Assembly: GCA_020849105.1 (NCBI GenBank)
Contig: JADLGW010000056.1
Location: 62,001 to 126,000 of the forward strand
Source of the DNA: Phycisphaerales bacterium
Lineage (GTDB): Bacteria; Planctomycetota; Phycisphaerae; Phycisphaerales; UBA1924
Direction of reading: 5' to 3'
Length of the DNA stretch: 64,000 bases
A program made the position numbers and the translations under genes. Of the stretch, positions 48,748-58,186 are shown piece by piece. The notes beneath the pieces are model-generated. The model saw only the letters and a list, made by a program, of their open reading frames with translations. It made no database searches and was not told the origin of the DNA. Each line of letters opens with the position of its first letter. The first letter of the stretch is position 1.

Positions 48748-48822
48748 GGGGGCGTAGCTCAGTTTTGGTAGAGCGCTTCCATGGCATGGAAGAGGTCACG
48801 AGTTCGAGTCTCGTCGCCTCCA
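48748..48822 (+). tRNA. tRNA-Ala (anticodon GGC)
   Basis: 75-base cloverleaf: acceptor GGGGGCG/CGCCTCC including the G3-U70 pair that marks alanine tRNA, D arm GCTC/GAGC, anticodon stem CTTCC/GGAAG with loop ATGGCAT (anticodon GGC, 48783-48785), T arm ACGAG-TTCGAGT-CTCGT, discriminator A. CCA is not encoded, so it is added after transcription. It reads GCC and GCU codons. Confidence 0.95.
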
Positions 48823-48871
48823 CTTTCCCGGATCGTAATCCCTGACGGCGCGGGTCAGCACCCGCGGGCGG

Positions 48872-50377
48872 CTACTTGCCCACCGCGAAGAGCATCTTGT
48901 CGTTGATGGCAAAGACCGTGCCGTCGCGCGCGATCAGCGTCGGCGTGTACGCCTCCCCCACGCCGCCGGTCAGCGTGATGACCTCCGGCAGCGTGTTGGT
49001 GTCGAAGTCCCATTTGTACAACTTGCCGTCTTCACTGTTGGCCATCGCGGCGTGCCCGATCCAGTCGATCGCGCAGGTGTTGATGCACCACTCGCGGACG
49101 GCGTTGGGCCCGGCCGGCGGGTCGGGTGTGACGCCCGCGTGCGTGATGACCTCCTTCATGATGGTCACGCCGGTGACCGGGTCGGCCTGCGTCGCGCCGG
49201 GGTCCAGGACTGCGATCTTGTTCACCCCGTCGCCGGAGCCGATGCCCGCGTAGTTGTTGTACTTGCACATCAGGAGGTAGGGTGAGGGCCCCGTGTAGAG
49301 CGCACAGGAGGTCGCGGGGAAGACCGAGGGTGTGTTGTCCCAGCCGAAGGCTCCCGGCGCAAGCGGCTGTGAGAGGTCGGCGGTGAAGTGCAGCAGCCAC
49401 CCGCGGTCGTTGTTGTTGAGCCCAGCGTCCAGCACACCGTAGAAGACCTGCCCGTCAGGAGCGATCATGGGCGAGGCCGTGCTGAAGTCGGTGAGGTCCG
49501 CGTCCCCGCCGGTGTTGGGGTCCTTCAGGCGGACGCGGTGGAGGAGGGCGAAGGTGTAGCGATCCAGGCACAGGAGGTAGCCCCCGCCCCCGCCGTCGCG
49601 CGCCCCGATGTAGAGCGTGCGCCCGTCCGGCCCCAGGGCCGGGGCGCAGTTGTGCGGGGCGCGCGTGACGGACGGATCGCCCGCGGCGGCGGACATCGGG
49701 AGGTAGACGCCGCCGGTCGGCCCGATGCGGGCGATGCCGCTTTCGAGGTTGATGGGTGTGGGGCCGGTGACGTGGTACCCGAAATAGAGGTACCCGCGCG
49801 AGTCGCAGGTGATCGGGGTGTTGATGCGGACGTTGTTGTCGTAGGCGGCCGGGTTGGCGGCGTAGTTCGCGGCGCCGTAGAACACAACCGTTCGCACGAT
49901 CGACGACGCCGTGTCGGCGCTCTGCCGGATCAGCACACGCCCGCCGGACTCCGGCACCGCCACGCCATTCACCGGCGTCAGCACCGGCTGGCACACGGGC
50001 ATCCAGCCGGACGATGGGGGGTCGTACGAAGAGTTGAGCGACCAGAGCAGGGTACCGTCCGCGACGCTGCGCCCCTCGATGCGGAAACCGCCGGTGTCCC
50101 GGTGCACAGGGAAGACGACGTTGTTGCGTGCCGTCACCAGCGGGCTGCCGTAGTGCCCGAACGTCGTCCCGCTCTCCTCGACCATGGCCTGCCAGTGGAT
50201 CGCGCTCAGCGGCTGGGCCGCGACGTTGGGCCGTGCCCAGTGCAGCGAGTTGTACGCGAAACTCGGCCAGCCCGGCGGCGTCAGGCCCCAGTCCGGGTGC
50301 AGGGCCGATCCGGGGAGGACGAGGGCCGAGGAAAGAAGCACCGCCCCAACCGCGCCGCGACGCAGGATTCGTCCCAT
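48872..50377 (-). CDS. Secreted PQQ-like beta-propeller protein
   Basis: 501 residues from ATG 50377 (GGAGG seven bases upstream). Signal peptide AVGAVLLSSALVLPGSA. Repeated blade-like segments (LVTARNNVVFPVHRDTGGFR, PDGRTLYIGARDGGGGGYLL, MIAPDGQVFYGVLDAG, LIARDGTVFAINDKMLFAVG) indicate an eight-bladed PQQ-like propeller. Paired Cys in CINTCAID may form a disulfide. No catalytic residues recognised, so a structural or sensing role is as likely as an enzymatic one. Divergent from the methyltransferase; a 7-bp hairpin without a T run (48849-48866) lies beyond its stop. Confidence 0.78.
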   Translation of the reverse strand: MGRILRRGAVGAVLLSSALVLPGSALHPDWGLTPPGWPSFAYNSLHWARPNVAAQPLSAIHWQAMVEESGTTFGHYGSPLVTARNNVVFPVHRDTGGFRIEGRSVADGTLLWSLNSSYDPPSSGWMPVCQPVLTPVNGVAVPESGGRVLIRQSADTASSIVRTVVFYGAANYAANPAAYDNNVRINTPITCDSRGYLYFGYHVTGPTPINLESGIARIGPTGGVYLPMSAAAGDPSVTRAPHNCAPALGPDGRTLYIGARDGGGGGYLLCLDRYTFALLHRVRLKDPNTGGDADLTDFSTASPMIAPDGQVFYGVLDAGLNNNDRGWLLHFTADLSQPLAPGAFGWDNTPSVFPATSCALYTGPSPYLLMCKYNNYAGIGSGDGVNKIAVLDPGATQADPVTGVTIMKEVITHAGVTPDPPAGPNAVREWCINTCAIDWIGHAAMANSEDGKLYKWDFDTNTLPEVITLTGGVGEAYTPTLIARDGTVFAINDKMLFAVGK

Positions 50378-50461
50378 GTTGTAGCCTCCGCTCCGGACAG
50401 GCTACCACAATCCGGCCGTGGGGGCGAACAAATTCTCCGTGCATGCGCGACGCGGTCGCGT

Positions 50462-50467
50462 TAGGCT
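50462..50467 (+). promoter_or_regulatory. -10 box of probable leaderless methyltransferase gene
   Basis: TAGGCT ends six bases before GTG 50474; no Shine-Dalgarno is present. Confidence 0.4.
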
Positions 50468-50473
50468 TCCGGG

Positions 50474-51241
50474 GTGGAGACCCTTACCCCGGACGCCCGG
50501 TCCATGCCTCCTCACGGGGTGCTCCACCGGTACTACAGCGAGCCGGCGCAGCGACAGAGTGTGGTCAACGGCCTCTTTGATGACTCGGCTCGGTACTATG
50601 ACCGGGTCACGGGCCTCATGTGCCTGGGAACCGGGCTTTCGTACCGGCGCCAGGCGCTGCGCCGGGTGGGTGTGGGCCCCGGGTCGAGGGTGCTGGACGT
50701 CGCGTGCGGGACCGGGCAGGTCTCGCGCGCTGCGATTCCCCTGGTCGGACCGACTGGTTATGTCCTGGGTGTGGACCCGAGCACCGGGATGCGCCGTGTC
50801 GCCGCGGCCCGGGGCGTCACGGCTGTGGAAGGGACCGCGGACCGGTTGCCCGCCGCGGACGCCTCGGTCGACGTCGTCGTGATGGGGTACGCCCTGCGCC
50901 ACGCGGCTGACCTGCGGGCGGCGTTCCGGGAGATGCGGCGCGTGCTCCGCCCGGGCGGGGTCGTGCTGATCCTGGAGATCACCGCTCCCGCGGCCGCGCC
51001 GGCCCGGTTTCTGCTGCGGCTCTACCTGGAGTGGATTGTTCCGCCGGCGACATGGCTTTTGACCGGGAGCCGGCGGGCGCGAGACCTCATGTCGTACTAC
51101 TGGGACTCGATCGACCGTTGCGTTCCGCCCGCGATGATCATGGAAGCCATGCGCGAGTCGGGCCTCATGGAGGTCGAGAGGCGCCGCTGCCTGGGGGTGT
51201 TCAATGAATACTCCGGTCGGGCGCCGGTCAGCCGCCCTTGA
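50474..51241 (+). CDS. UbiE/MenG-like SAM-dependent methyltransferase
   Basis: 255 residues. GLFDDSARYYDRVTGLMCLG resembles the N-terminal FD..A..YD segment of UbiE. The SAM motif is RVLDVACGTGQVSRAA near 75, followed by VLGVDPSTGMRRVAAARG and the post-motif RRVLRPGGVVLILEI near 155. The family methylates quinone precursors or other small molecules. After residue 170 a hydrophobic segment (ARFLLRLYLEWIVPPATWLL) suggests membrane contact. Start at GTG 50474 from the -10 box position. Its 3' end overlaps dacB by 14 bases, tail to tail. Substrate not determined. Confidence 0.85.
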   Translation: METLTPDARSMPPHGVLHRYYSEPAQRQSVVNGLFDDSARYYDRVTGLMCLGTGLSYRRQALRRVGVGPGSRVLDVACGTGQVSRAAIPLVGPTGYVLGVDPSTGMRRVAAARGVTAVEGTADRLPAADASVDVVVMGYALRHAADLRAAFREMRRVLRPGGVVLILEITAPAAAPARFLLRLYLEWIVPPATWLLTGSRRARDLMSYYWDSIDRCVPPAMIMEAMRESGLMEVERRRCLGVFNEYSGRAPVSRP

Positions 51242-52760
51242 CGGGCCGCTCCACCGGGCGCCGGTCGACGAGCCAATCGTCGATCGCCTTGACGATATCT
51301 TCGTAGAGTTTTCCGGCCTGGAGGGCCTGCTCGCCCTCCTTCAGGTCATTGACGAGCACGCTGAACGCGACGCGGCGTCCGGTGTTCGGATCGATCACGA
51401 ACCCCGAGAGGCACCGCACACCGTCGAGTTTGCCGCTCTTGGCGTGGACCTCGGTCGACAGATGGGAGCCGCGGAAGCGTGAGCGCAGCGTGCCCTCGCC
51501 GGGTTCGGCCATCGATGCCAGGAACTCCCCGCCGAACTTCGCGTTGCCCTGGAGGGCGGCCAGCCAGCGCGTCATGGTGCGGGGGGAGACCCGGTTCTCG
51601 CGGCTCATGCCGGAGCCGTCGCTGACCACCGTGGACGCGGCCGCATCGGGGCCGATGGTCTGGGCCAGCGTCATGCGGACGATGGAAGCGCCGTTGCTCC
51701 AGGAGCCGGGTTCACCCGTGACCTCCCGCCCCATCCTCTTGAGCAGGCTCTCGGCGTACATGTTCTGAGAGTCGGTGTTGATCCGCTGGTAGATATCGGA
51801 GATGTGTGTTGACACGGCCGCGATGACGCGGGCATCGGTAACGCCCGGGTCGCCCTGTGAGACCACGGTGAAGGCACGCTCGTAATCGCCGCGCGAGGGG
51901 TCACCGTCGGATCGGACCGGCCCGACCCGTACGCCCGCGCGCAGGAGTTCCGCGGCCAGAAGCCGGCCGAAGAACACCGGCGGCTCGTGGAGCGACACGT
52001 CCGCGGCCACGCGCGGGCCGGGACCGATCTCTCCAAAGATCGTGAAACTGTTCGCCTCCAGGGCACGCTGCAACCACACGGAGTTGGCGCCGCGGGGCCC
52101 CGTGCGGCCCTTGTTCTCGATCTCGATCCACGGCGCTTCCGGCTCCAGCGTGACCACCGGCGGGTGATCAGGACCATCGGGCGACGGGCCCGGAAAGAAG
52201 GTCATGACGTTGGTGTGGAAGTTCACTCCAGCGACCTCGGCGCAGTAGTACTTCTGGAGTTGGTTCTCCGGCCAGGCGGGGTGGACGTACTGCCTGTCGA
52301 AGATGCGGTCGTCCACCACGAGCCGCTCGATCCCGCCGGGTGCTGCCACCTTGACAGCCCGTGCCAGGGACTGGACAAGGCTGCGCACGTTCATCGCCGG
52401 AACGGCTTGCTCCAGCAAGGCCGGATCTCCCAGGCCCGGATCGCCGCTCCCCCGGACGATCAGGGTTCCGGCCGCCCACTGGATCTCGGTGCGAAAGGTG
52501 AAATCCCGTGGCAGCACCGACATGGCGGTGCCGCTGGTGAGCAACTTCATGTTGGAAGCGGGGATGAAGCCCTCCGTGGCGCGGAGGGCCGCGAGCACCC
52601 CGCCTGTTGACAAATCGATGATCTGGACACCCACGCGCGCGTCCCCGATCTTCGCCGAACCTGCCAGATTCTCAACGCTTCGTTGGAGGTCCTGCGCGGC
52701 GGCCGGCAGGGGCAGGGAGAGCGCCAGCCCGCTGGCAATCCAAAAGAGGCAGAGGCGCAT
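51228..52760 (-). CDS. dacB: D-alanyl-D-alanine carboxypeptidase/endopeptidase (PBP4, S13)
   Basis: Periplasmic penicillin-binding protein that trims peptidoglycan peptides. 510 residues from ATG 52760 (AAGGGAG upstream). Signal peptide LFWIASGLALSLPLPAAAQ. The three active-site motifs are present: SNMK (Ser acyl nucleophile, near residue 75), SGMSRENR (SxN-type, near 395) and KSG (near 455). Residues between the first two hold the extra domains of S13 enzymes. This is evidence for a peptidoglycan wall in the organism, long disputed in Planctomycetota. Overlaps the methyltransferase 3' end by 14 bases. Confidence 0.92.
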   Translation of the reverse strand: MRLCLFWIASGLALSLPLPAAAQDLQRSVENLAGSAKIGDARVGVQIIDLSTGGVLAALRATEGFIPASNMKLLTSGTAMSVLPRDFTFRTEIQWAAGTLIVRGSGDPGLGDPALLEQAVPAMNVRSLVQSLARAVKVAAPGGIERLVVDDRIFDRQYVHPAWPENQLQKYYCAEVAGVNFHTNVMTFFPGPSPDGPDHPPVVTLEPEAPWIEIENKGRTGPRGANSVWLQRALEANSFTIFGEIGPGPRVAADVSLHEPPVFFGRLLAAELLRAGVRVGPVRSDGDPSRGDYERAFTVVSQGDPGVTDARVIAAVSTHISDIYQRINTDSQNMYAESLLKRMGREVTGEPGSWSNGASIVRMTLAQTIGPDAAASTVVSDGSGMSRENRVSPRTMTRWLAALQGNAKFGGEFLASMAEPGEGTLRSRFRGSHLSTEVHAKSGKLDGVRCLSGFVIDPNTGRRVAFSVLVNDLKEGEQALQAGKLYEDIVKAIDDWLVDRRPVERPVKGG

Positions 52761-52819
52761 GTCGCTCCCTTCTCACCCCGGAGGCAAAGCATCGGCTGGC
52801 GTCTTCGGCGTTCTTGAGG

Positions 52820-53263
52820 CTAGGCCGGGAGCGGGGCCTGGCGCACGCGAAGGAGCCCGATGACCTCATCCGCCAGGGGCTTTGAGGTGATCTCCCATGT
52901 CGGCCAGTGGGTGCCGCCGACCCGGGCGGAGTAGGTGATCCCGTCCCTCACCGTCCGCGTGTGCTTACGGGGGGGAACAGCCGCGACCTGCTCCGCCGTG
53001 AGGAGGATGGAGATCATCGGTTTTCCGGGCTGGGGGATCAGGTAGGCTGTGGGCGTTCCCGCGGCGCGATACACGAGGCTCCATCGCCACGGCACACCGT
53101 GCCATGCCAGGGCCTCTTCCAGGGCCTGAGCCAGCAGCAGTTCGCGACCATAGTCGAACAATGATTGGTGGGTCTTGCCGACACCCTCGCGGAGTTCATC
53201 CAGACCCGGCGTGCGAAAACGGTCTTCCCACGGGCAGCGCTGTTCGGTGAATCGGCGGGTCAC
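52820..53263 (-). CDS. Conserved-looking hypothetical protein
   Basis: 147 residues from GTG 53263, preferred because GGAGG lies five bases upstream; ATG 53314 would add 17 residues without a ribosome site. No family recognised. VTRRFTEQRCPWEDRFRTPG and VGKTHQSLFDYGRELLLAQA suggest helices, followed by a beta-rich middle (RWSLVYRAAGTPTAYLIPQP, ISILLTAEQVAAVPP) and ITSKPLADEVIGLLRVR at the end. No signal peptide or membrane span, so cytosolic. Situated 59 bases upstream of dacB on the same strand, perhaps in one transcript. Confidence 0.6.
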   Translation of the reverse strand: MTRRFTEQRCPWEDRFRTPGLDELREGVGKTHQSLFDYGRELLLAQALEEALAWHGVPWRWSLVYRAAGTPTAYLIPQPGKPMISILLTAEQVAAVPPRKHTRTVRDGITYSARVGGTHWPTWEITSKPLADEVIGLLRVRQAPLPA

Positions 53264-53409
53264 AATCGCCTCCGGCGGTTCCAAGCCCCCGCGTGGGCTC
53301 ACGTTGCGCCGCATGAGATGATTGGCGCGCTTGACCGTGCATGTCCACGGGGCGGATGAAACGAAGGTAGAATCGTACCGCCGACCGGTACCCGAACAGG
53401 AGCCTGCCC

Positions 53410-53898
53410 ATGTCCCCTGAAGCCCCCGGAGCAACAGCACCCGAGCGGGAAGACCCGATGCAGGCGTTCACCGGGGCATCGATCCTGGTGGTGGACGACA
53501 ACGAACAGAATCTGGAGTTGATCCAGGCCTACCTGGACGACGTGGGATGCACGCTCAGGGCCGCCCGGGATGGTGTCGATGCCCTGGCCCAGGTGGAGGC
53601 CAACGAGCCGGACCTGATCCTGCTGGACGTCATGATGCCGCGGATGAGCGGTTTTCAGGTCTGCGAGCGGTTGAAGGCCGGAGCCAAGACCCGTGATATC
53701 CCGGTGGTCATGGTCACAGCGCTGAACGAGGTTGGGGATGTGGAGCGCGCGGTGGAGTCCGGCGCGGACGACTTTCTGACGAAGCCCGTCAACAAACTGG
53801 AACTGCTGACGCGGGTGCGGTCGCTGCTGCGGCTGCGACGGTTCAAGCGGGATCTGGACCGGGCCCTGGAGCAGGCGCGCCGGCTGAGCCGCGAGTAG
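53410..53898 (+). CDS. Receiver-only response regulator (PleD/CheY-like)
   Basis: 162 residues from ATG 53410 (ACAGGAG upstream). A single REC domain at about 22-140: acidic pair in ILVVDDNEQN, phospho-acceptor Asp in LILLDVMMPRMSG near 73, conserved Thr in VVMVTALNE near 102, and Lys in DDFLTKPVNKLEL near 125. A short helical tail (LLRLRRFKRDLDRALEQARR) may mediate dimerisation or contact another protein. No output domain, so it should signal by protein contact. There is no histidine kinase next to it. Confidence 0.93.
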   Translation: MSPEAPGATAPEREDPMQAFTGASILVVDDNEQNLELIQAYLDDVGCTLRAARDGVDALAQVEANEPDLILLDVMMPRMSGFQVCERLKAGAKTRDIPVVMVTALNEVGDVERAVESGADDFLTKPVNKLELLTRVRSLLRLRRFKRDLDRALEQARRLSRE

Positions 53899-53902
53899 CC
53901 CA

Positions 53903-56900
53903 TCAGGACCCGGGGTCCCGCAGCGCGGGCACCCCCGCGGGCGCGGCGTTCGTCACCGGCCGCGGGGTGAACACCTTCGACAGGCGGTCCAGGTACAGGT
54001 AGAAGACGGGCGTGGCGTACAGCGTCACGAGTTGAGAGAACAGCAACCCGCCGACGACGGCAAGCCCGAGGGGCCGGCGCGATTCGGCTCCGGCGCCCCA
54101 GCCCAGAGCGATCGGCAGGGTGCCCATCAGCGCGGCCATCGTCGTCATCATGATCGGGCGGAATCGAACGATGCAGGCGCGGTAGATGGCGTCGCGCGGG
54201 GGCGCACCCCGGGCGCTCTCCTGGATCGCGAAGTCCACCATCATGATGCCGTTCTTCTTGACCAGCCCGATGAGCATGATGATGCCCACAAAGGCGTAGA
54301 GCGAGAGTTCCACATGGAAGAGCTTGAGCGTCGCCAGCGCCCCGAAACCCGCGAACGGCAGCGCCGAGTAGATCGTCAGCGGGTGGATGAAGGACTCGTA
54401 CAGGATTCCGAGGATGATGTACGTCACCACCAGAGCGAGCACCAGCAGCATGCCGAGCCCGGCGAGCGAGGACTGGAACGCCTGCGCCGTGCCCTGGAAA
54501 CTGGCCGTGATCGTGGGCGGAAGAACCTCACGGGCCGCGGCGTCCACTTCGCGGACCGCGCCGCTCAGGGATGCGCCGGGCGCGAGGTTGAAGGAGATCG
54601 TGACCGAGGGCAACTGGCCCAGGTGGTTGACGGTGAGCGGGCCGGTCGTGCGCGAGAGGTGCGCCAGGGAGGTGAGTTGCACCAGCGGGCCCGCGGCCGA
54701 TCGGACGTAGAGCGTGTCGATCCAGGACGGATCACCCTGCAACTCCGGGATGAGTTCCAGGATCACGTTGTAGTCGTTGTTGGGGGCGAAGATCGTGGAG
54801 ACGCGGCGTGTGCCGTAGGCGCTGGACAGCGCCAGTTCGATCTGGGCCGGTGTGACGCCGAGGGTCGCGGCCTTGTCCCGGTTGATGTCGATGACGAGTT
54901 TGGGGCTGGAGAGTTGCAGGTCGGTGGTGACGTCCTGCAGGCCGGGGATCGCCTGCATGCGTTCGGCCAGCGCCGGGGCGGCGCGGTACAGTTCGTCGGT
55001 GTCGGGTCCCTGCAGGGTGTACTGGTACAGGCTCTTGGTGATCTGCCCTCCGATGCGGATGGACGGCGGGTTCTGCGGGACGGCCCGGACCGCGCCCACC
55101 TGAGCCAACTGGGCGCGGAGTTCCTGGATCACGCGGTCAACGGGCTCCGTGCGCCCTGGCAGGTCGCGGAGTTTGATGAACATCGTGCCGGAGTTTGTGC
55201 CGGTGGCGCTCCCTCCCCGCGAGCCGATGCTCGACATGAACGACTCGACCTCCGGGTTCTTCACGGCGATGTCGGCCAGCGCCTGCTGGTACCGGGTCAT
55301 CTGCGCGAACGAGGTGCCCTCCGGCGCTTCCGTGGTCACGCTGATGCGCCCCTGGTCGTCGCTGGGCAGGAAGCCCTTGGGCACGCGCAGGAACATCCAC
55401 GCCGTGGCCGCAAGGATGCCGAGCGACGCGATGAGAACGGCCACGCGCCCGGCCAGCGCCCACCGCAGCGTTCGGGAGTACACCGCCAGCAGCAGGTCGA
55501 ATCCGCGCTCCGTCAGGTTGTAGAGGCGGCCGTGCCGGACGTGGCCGGCGCGAAGGAAGCGGGCGCTGAGCATCGGTGTGAGCGTGAGTGAGACGATGCC
55601 GGACGCGAGGATCGCCACCGCGATCGTGATCGCGAACTCGTTGAGCAGGCGGCCGACGAGGCCGCCCATGAACAGGACGGGGATGAACACCGCCACCAGG
55701 GACACGGTCATGGAAAGGATCGTGAACCCGACCTCCTGCGAGCCGTCAAAGGCCGCCTGAACGGGGCTCTTCCCCATCTCGATGTGCCGGATGATGTTCT
55801 CCAGCATCACGATGGCATCGTCCACCACAAACCCGACCGACAGGGTCAGCGCCATCAGCGACAGGTTGTCCAGCGAGAAGCCCAGCAGCCGCATCACCGC
55901 GAACGTCGCGAGGATGGAGAGCGGCATCGCCAGGCTCGGGATGATCGTGGCCCGGATGCTGCGGAGAAAGATGAAGATCACGACCACGACGAGCAGGAGC
56001 GTGACAACCAGCGTGTGCTTCACGTCCGAGACCGAGGCCCGGATCGACACCGAGCGGTCGTAGAGCACATGGATGCCGACCGAGGGCGGGACCTGGCGGC
56101 GGATCGTGGGGAGCAGGTCCTTCACACGCTGCACGACGTCCACCGTGTTTGCGCCCGGCTGGCGCTGCACCGCAAGGATGACCGACCGCTCGCCGATGCC
56201 GTCGGCGTAGTACCACGCCGCGGACTTGTCGTTCTCGACGCTGTCGATGACCCGGCCGACCTGGTCCAGCCGGACGGGGCTGCCGTTGCGATAGGCGATG
56301 ATGGCTTCGCCGAACCTGTCCGCCGAGAGCAGTTGCCCCGTTGACTCCAGCGTGATGGACTCGCGCGGGCCGCTGATGACGCCCACCGGCAGGTTCACGT
56401 TGCGGTCCTGGACGGCGCGGGCCACCTCGTCGATGCCAAGGCCGCGGGCGGCCAGTTTCCGTGAATCGACCTGGATGCGCACGGCGTACTTCTGCGAGCC
56501 GAACACCTGGACCTGGGCCACGCCGGGCACCTGCCCCATCTTCTGGCTCAGCACCGTCTGGGCGTACTCGTCCAGTGCGTACATGGGCAGGGTCGCGCTC
56601 GTGCACGCCAGGAACAGCACGGGTGAATCCGCCGGGTTCACCTTGCGGTAGGAGGGCGGAGCGGGCATGTCGGACGGCAGGGTCCGGCTGACGCGGGCGA
56701 TGGACGCCTGCACGTCGGCCGCGGCCGCGTCGATGTTCCGCTCCAGGGCAAACTGCAGCGTGATGCTCGTGCTGCCCTGGTTGCTGACGGAGTTCATCGA
56801 GTCGACACCGGCGATCGTCGAGAACTCCTTCTCGAGCGGCGTGGCGACGGATGCGGCCATCGTCTCCGGGCTGGCCCCGGGCAGGGAGGCGCTGACCTGG

Positions 56901-57034
56901 ATCGTGGGAAAATCAACGCTCGGCAGGTCCGAAACGGGCAGGTCCCGGTACGCGAACCAGCCGAAGAACACGAATGAGGCCATGACCAGCGTGGTCATGA
57001 CCGGGCGGCGGATGAACGGGGCCGAGAGGTTCAA
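53903..57034 (-). CDS. RND-family multidrug efflux pump (MdtB/AcrB-like)
   Basis: Inner-membrane proton-driven exporter, 1043 residues, full length. Twelve membrane helices in the RND pattern: helix 1 TLVMASFVFFGWFAY after the start, with large periplasmic loops following helices 1 and 7. The proton-relay Asp pair is in LSVGFVVDDAIVMLENIIRH near residue 405, and FMGGLVGRLLNEFAITIAVA follows. The C-terminal half repeats the pattern, with GLVKKNGIMMVDFAIQ near 935. Its ATG overlaps the adaptor stop by four bases. Upstream it is joined, through the adaptor, to a biosynthetic unit (58.2-64 kb). The outer-membrane channel is not encoded here. Confidence 0.95.
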   Translation of the reverse strand: MNLSAPFIRRPVMTTLVMASFVFFGWFAYRDLPVSDLPSVDFPTIQVSASLPGASPETMAASVATPLEKEFSTIAGVDSMNSVSNQGSTSITLQFALERNIDAAAADVQASIARVSRTLPSDMPAPPSYRKVNPADSPVLFLACTSATLPMYALDEYAQTVLSQKMGQVPGVAQVQVFGSQKYAVRIQVDSRKLAARGLGIDEVARAVQDRNVNLPVGVISGPRESITLESTGQLLSADRFGEAIIAYRNGSPVRLDQVGRVIDSVENDKSAAWYYADGIGERSVILAVQRQPGANTVDVVQRVKDLLPTIRRQVPPSVGIHVLYDRSVSIRASVSDVKHTLVVTLLLVVVVIFIFLRSIRATIIPSLAMPLSILATFAVMRLLGFSLDNLSLMALTLSVGFVVDDAIVMLENIIRHIEMGKSPVQAAFDGSQEVGFTILSMTVSLVAVFIPVLFMGGLVGRLLNEFAITIAVAILASGIVSLTLTPMLSARFLRAGHVRHGRLYNLTERGFDLLLAVYSRTLRWALAGRVAVLIASLGILAATAWMFLRVPKGFLPSDDQGRISVTTEAPEGTSFAQMTRYQQALADIAVKNPEVESFMSSIGSRGGSATGTNSGTMFIKLRDLPGRTEPVDRVIQELRAQLAQVGAVRAVPQNPPSIRIGGQITKSLYQYTLQGPDTDELYRAAPALAERMQAIPGLQDVTTDLQLSSPKLVIDINRDKAATLGVTPAQIELALSSAYGTRRVSTIFAPNNDYNVILELIPELQGDPSWIDTLYVRSAAGPLVQLTSLAHLSRTTGPLTVNHLGQLPSVTISFNLAPGASLSGAVREVDAAAREVLPPTITASFQGTAQAFQSSLAGLGMLLVLALVVTYIILGILYESFIHPLTIYSALPFAGFGALATLKLFHVELSLYAFVGIIMLIGLVKKNGIMMVDFAIQESARGAPPRDAIYRACIVRFRPIMMTTMAALMGTLPIALGWGAGAESRRPLGLAVVGGLLFSQLVTLYATPVFYLYLDRLSKVFTPRPVTNAAPAGVPALRDPGS

Positions 57035-58170
57035 CCCGGCGCTCCGGCGGCGCTCACCTCAACGCGAGAGCCGGGCGAGAGCCGGAGTTGTCCCTCGGTC
57101 ACAACCGTCTCCGTGCCGTTCAGGCCGGCGGTGATGACCGCCTCACCGTCCTGGGTTCGGTCCACGGTCACGGGGTGCAGCGTGACCGTCCGGTCCGCGC
57201 CAACCACGAAGACGGCGGGCCCCTTCTGGGAGGGCTGGACCGCGCTCTCCGGGACCATGACGCGGTGCGGTTCCACACCGATCGTCAGCGCAACGTTCAA
57301 GAACTGCCCCGGCCAGAGGCGGCGGTCCCGGTTGTCAAATCGTGCCTTCAGGCGGACCGTGCCGGTGGCCGGGTCCACGCGGTTGTCGATGAACGTCACC
57401 TCGCCGACCACAGGCACGGAGTCCGCATCCACCTGCACGCGCAGCGGGGCCGCGGCCTGGGCCGCCTGCACGGCGGCGAGGCGATCCTCCGGGATCGAGA
57501 AGGCCACTTCGATCGGGTCCACCTGGGCGAGGTCCACCACGTCGGTTTCATTGGCCTTCACGATGGAGCCCGGCTTGACGAGAAACTGGCCGAGGCGGCC
57601 CGGGAAGGGGGCGGTGATGGTGCAGTAGGCGACGTTCAGCCGTGCCGTCGCCAGAAGGGCCTCATCGGCCTCGACCTGGGCGCTCGCCGCCCGGGCCTGC
57701 GCCTCGTTCTGCTCGGCCTCCCGCGGGTTCATGGCGCCGGACTCGCGGGCCTCCCGAGCGCGGTCGGCGAGCACCCTGGCGTCGTCGGAAAGTGCCCGGG
57801 ATCGCGCCAGGTTGGCCTCCGCCTCCGCCAGGGCGGCCTCAAACGGGCGGGCGTCGAGCCGTGCGAGGACATCGCCGGTCTGCACGTTCGATCCCTCGGG
57901 CGTCGGCAGGTCCGCGACCATCCCTCCGACCTGGGCCCGGACCGTGATCCCGGCCGGCGACTGCGCTGTGCCGATGGTTCTCAAGATGACCGGAGCGTCC
58001 GCGACGCGCGCGGACGCGACCGAAACGGTCGCAGGTGCCAGCACCGCCTCCACACGAGCCTGTTTTCGGGCGTCACAGCAGGCGAGCGCCAGGAGGACGG
58101 TGCCCCAGGCGACGAAGCCGGCGATCAGGTTTCGATTCACAAAGGATGGACGCGACATCATCCCAATCAT
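57031..58170 (-). CDS. RND efflux periplasmic adaptor (lipoprotein)
   Basis: Membrane-fusion protein that bridges the RND pump and an outer channel. 379 residues from ATG 58170; ATG 58161 or 58158 are alternatives, and none has a good Shine-Dalgarno. Lipobox LLALACC within the first 35 residues. The HlyD/AcrA plan is visible: a lipoyl half-motif (VQTGDVLARLDARPFEAALA) near 95-115, an alpha-hairpin (EAEANLARSRALSDDARVLA to EADEALLATARLNVAYCTI, about 115-190), the second lipoyl half (ITAPFPGRLGQFLVKPGSIV) and beta-barrel domains. The 4-base overlap with the pump and the 16-base gap from hydrolase 58187-59149 imply co-transcription. Confidence 0.92.
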   Translation of the reverse strand: MIGMMSRPSFVNRNLIAGFVAWGTVLLALACCDARKQARVEAVLAPATVSVASARVADAPVILRTIGTAQSPAGITVRAQVGGMVADLPTPEGSNVQTGDVLARLDARPFEAALAEAEANLARSRALSDDARVLADRAREARESGAMNPREAEQNEAQARAASAQVEADEALLATARLNVAYCTITAPFPGRLGQFLVKPGSIVKANETDVVDLAQVDPIEVAFSIPEDRLAAVQAAQAAAPLRVQVDADSVPVVGEVTFIDNRVDPATGTVRLKARFDNRDRRLWPGQFLNVALTIGVEPHRVMVPESAVQPSQKGPAVFVVGADRTVTLHPVTVDRTQDGEAVITAGLNGTETVVTEGQLRLSPGSRVEVSAAGAPG

Positions 58171-58186
58171 TGCCGGTGCCGCAACT

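Noticed and set aside
48849..48866. 7-bp hairpin after tRNA-Ala as a terminator
   Set aside because: There is no T run on either strand; it may still fold, but termination is not supported.
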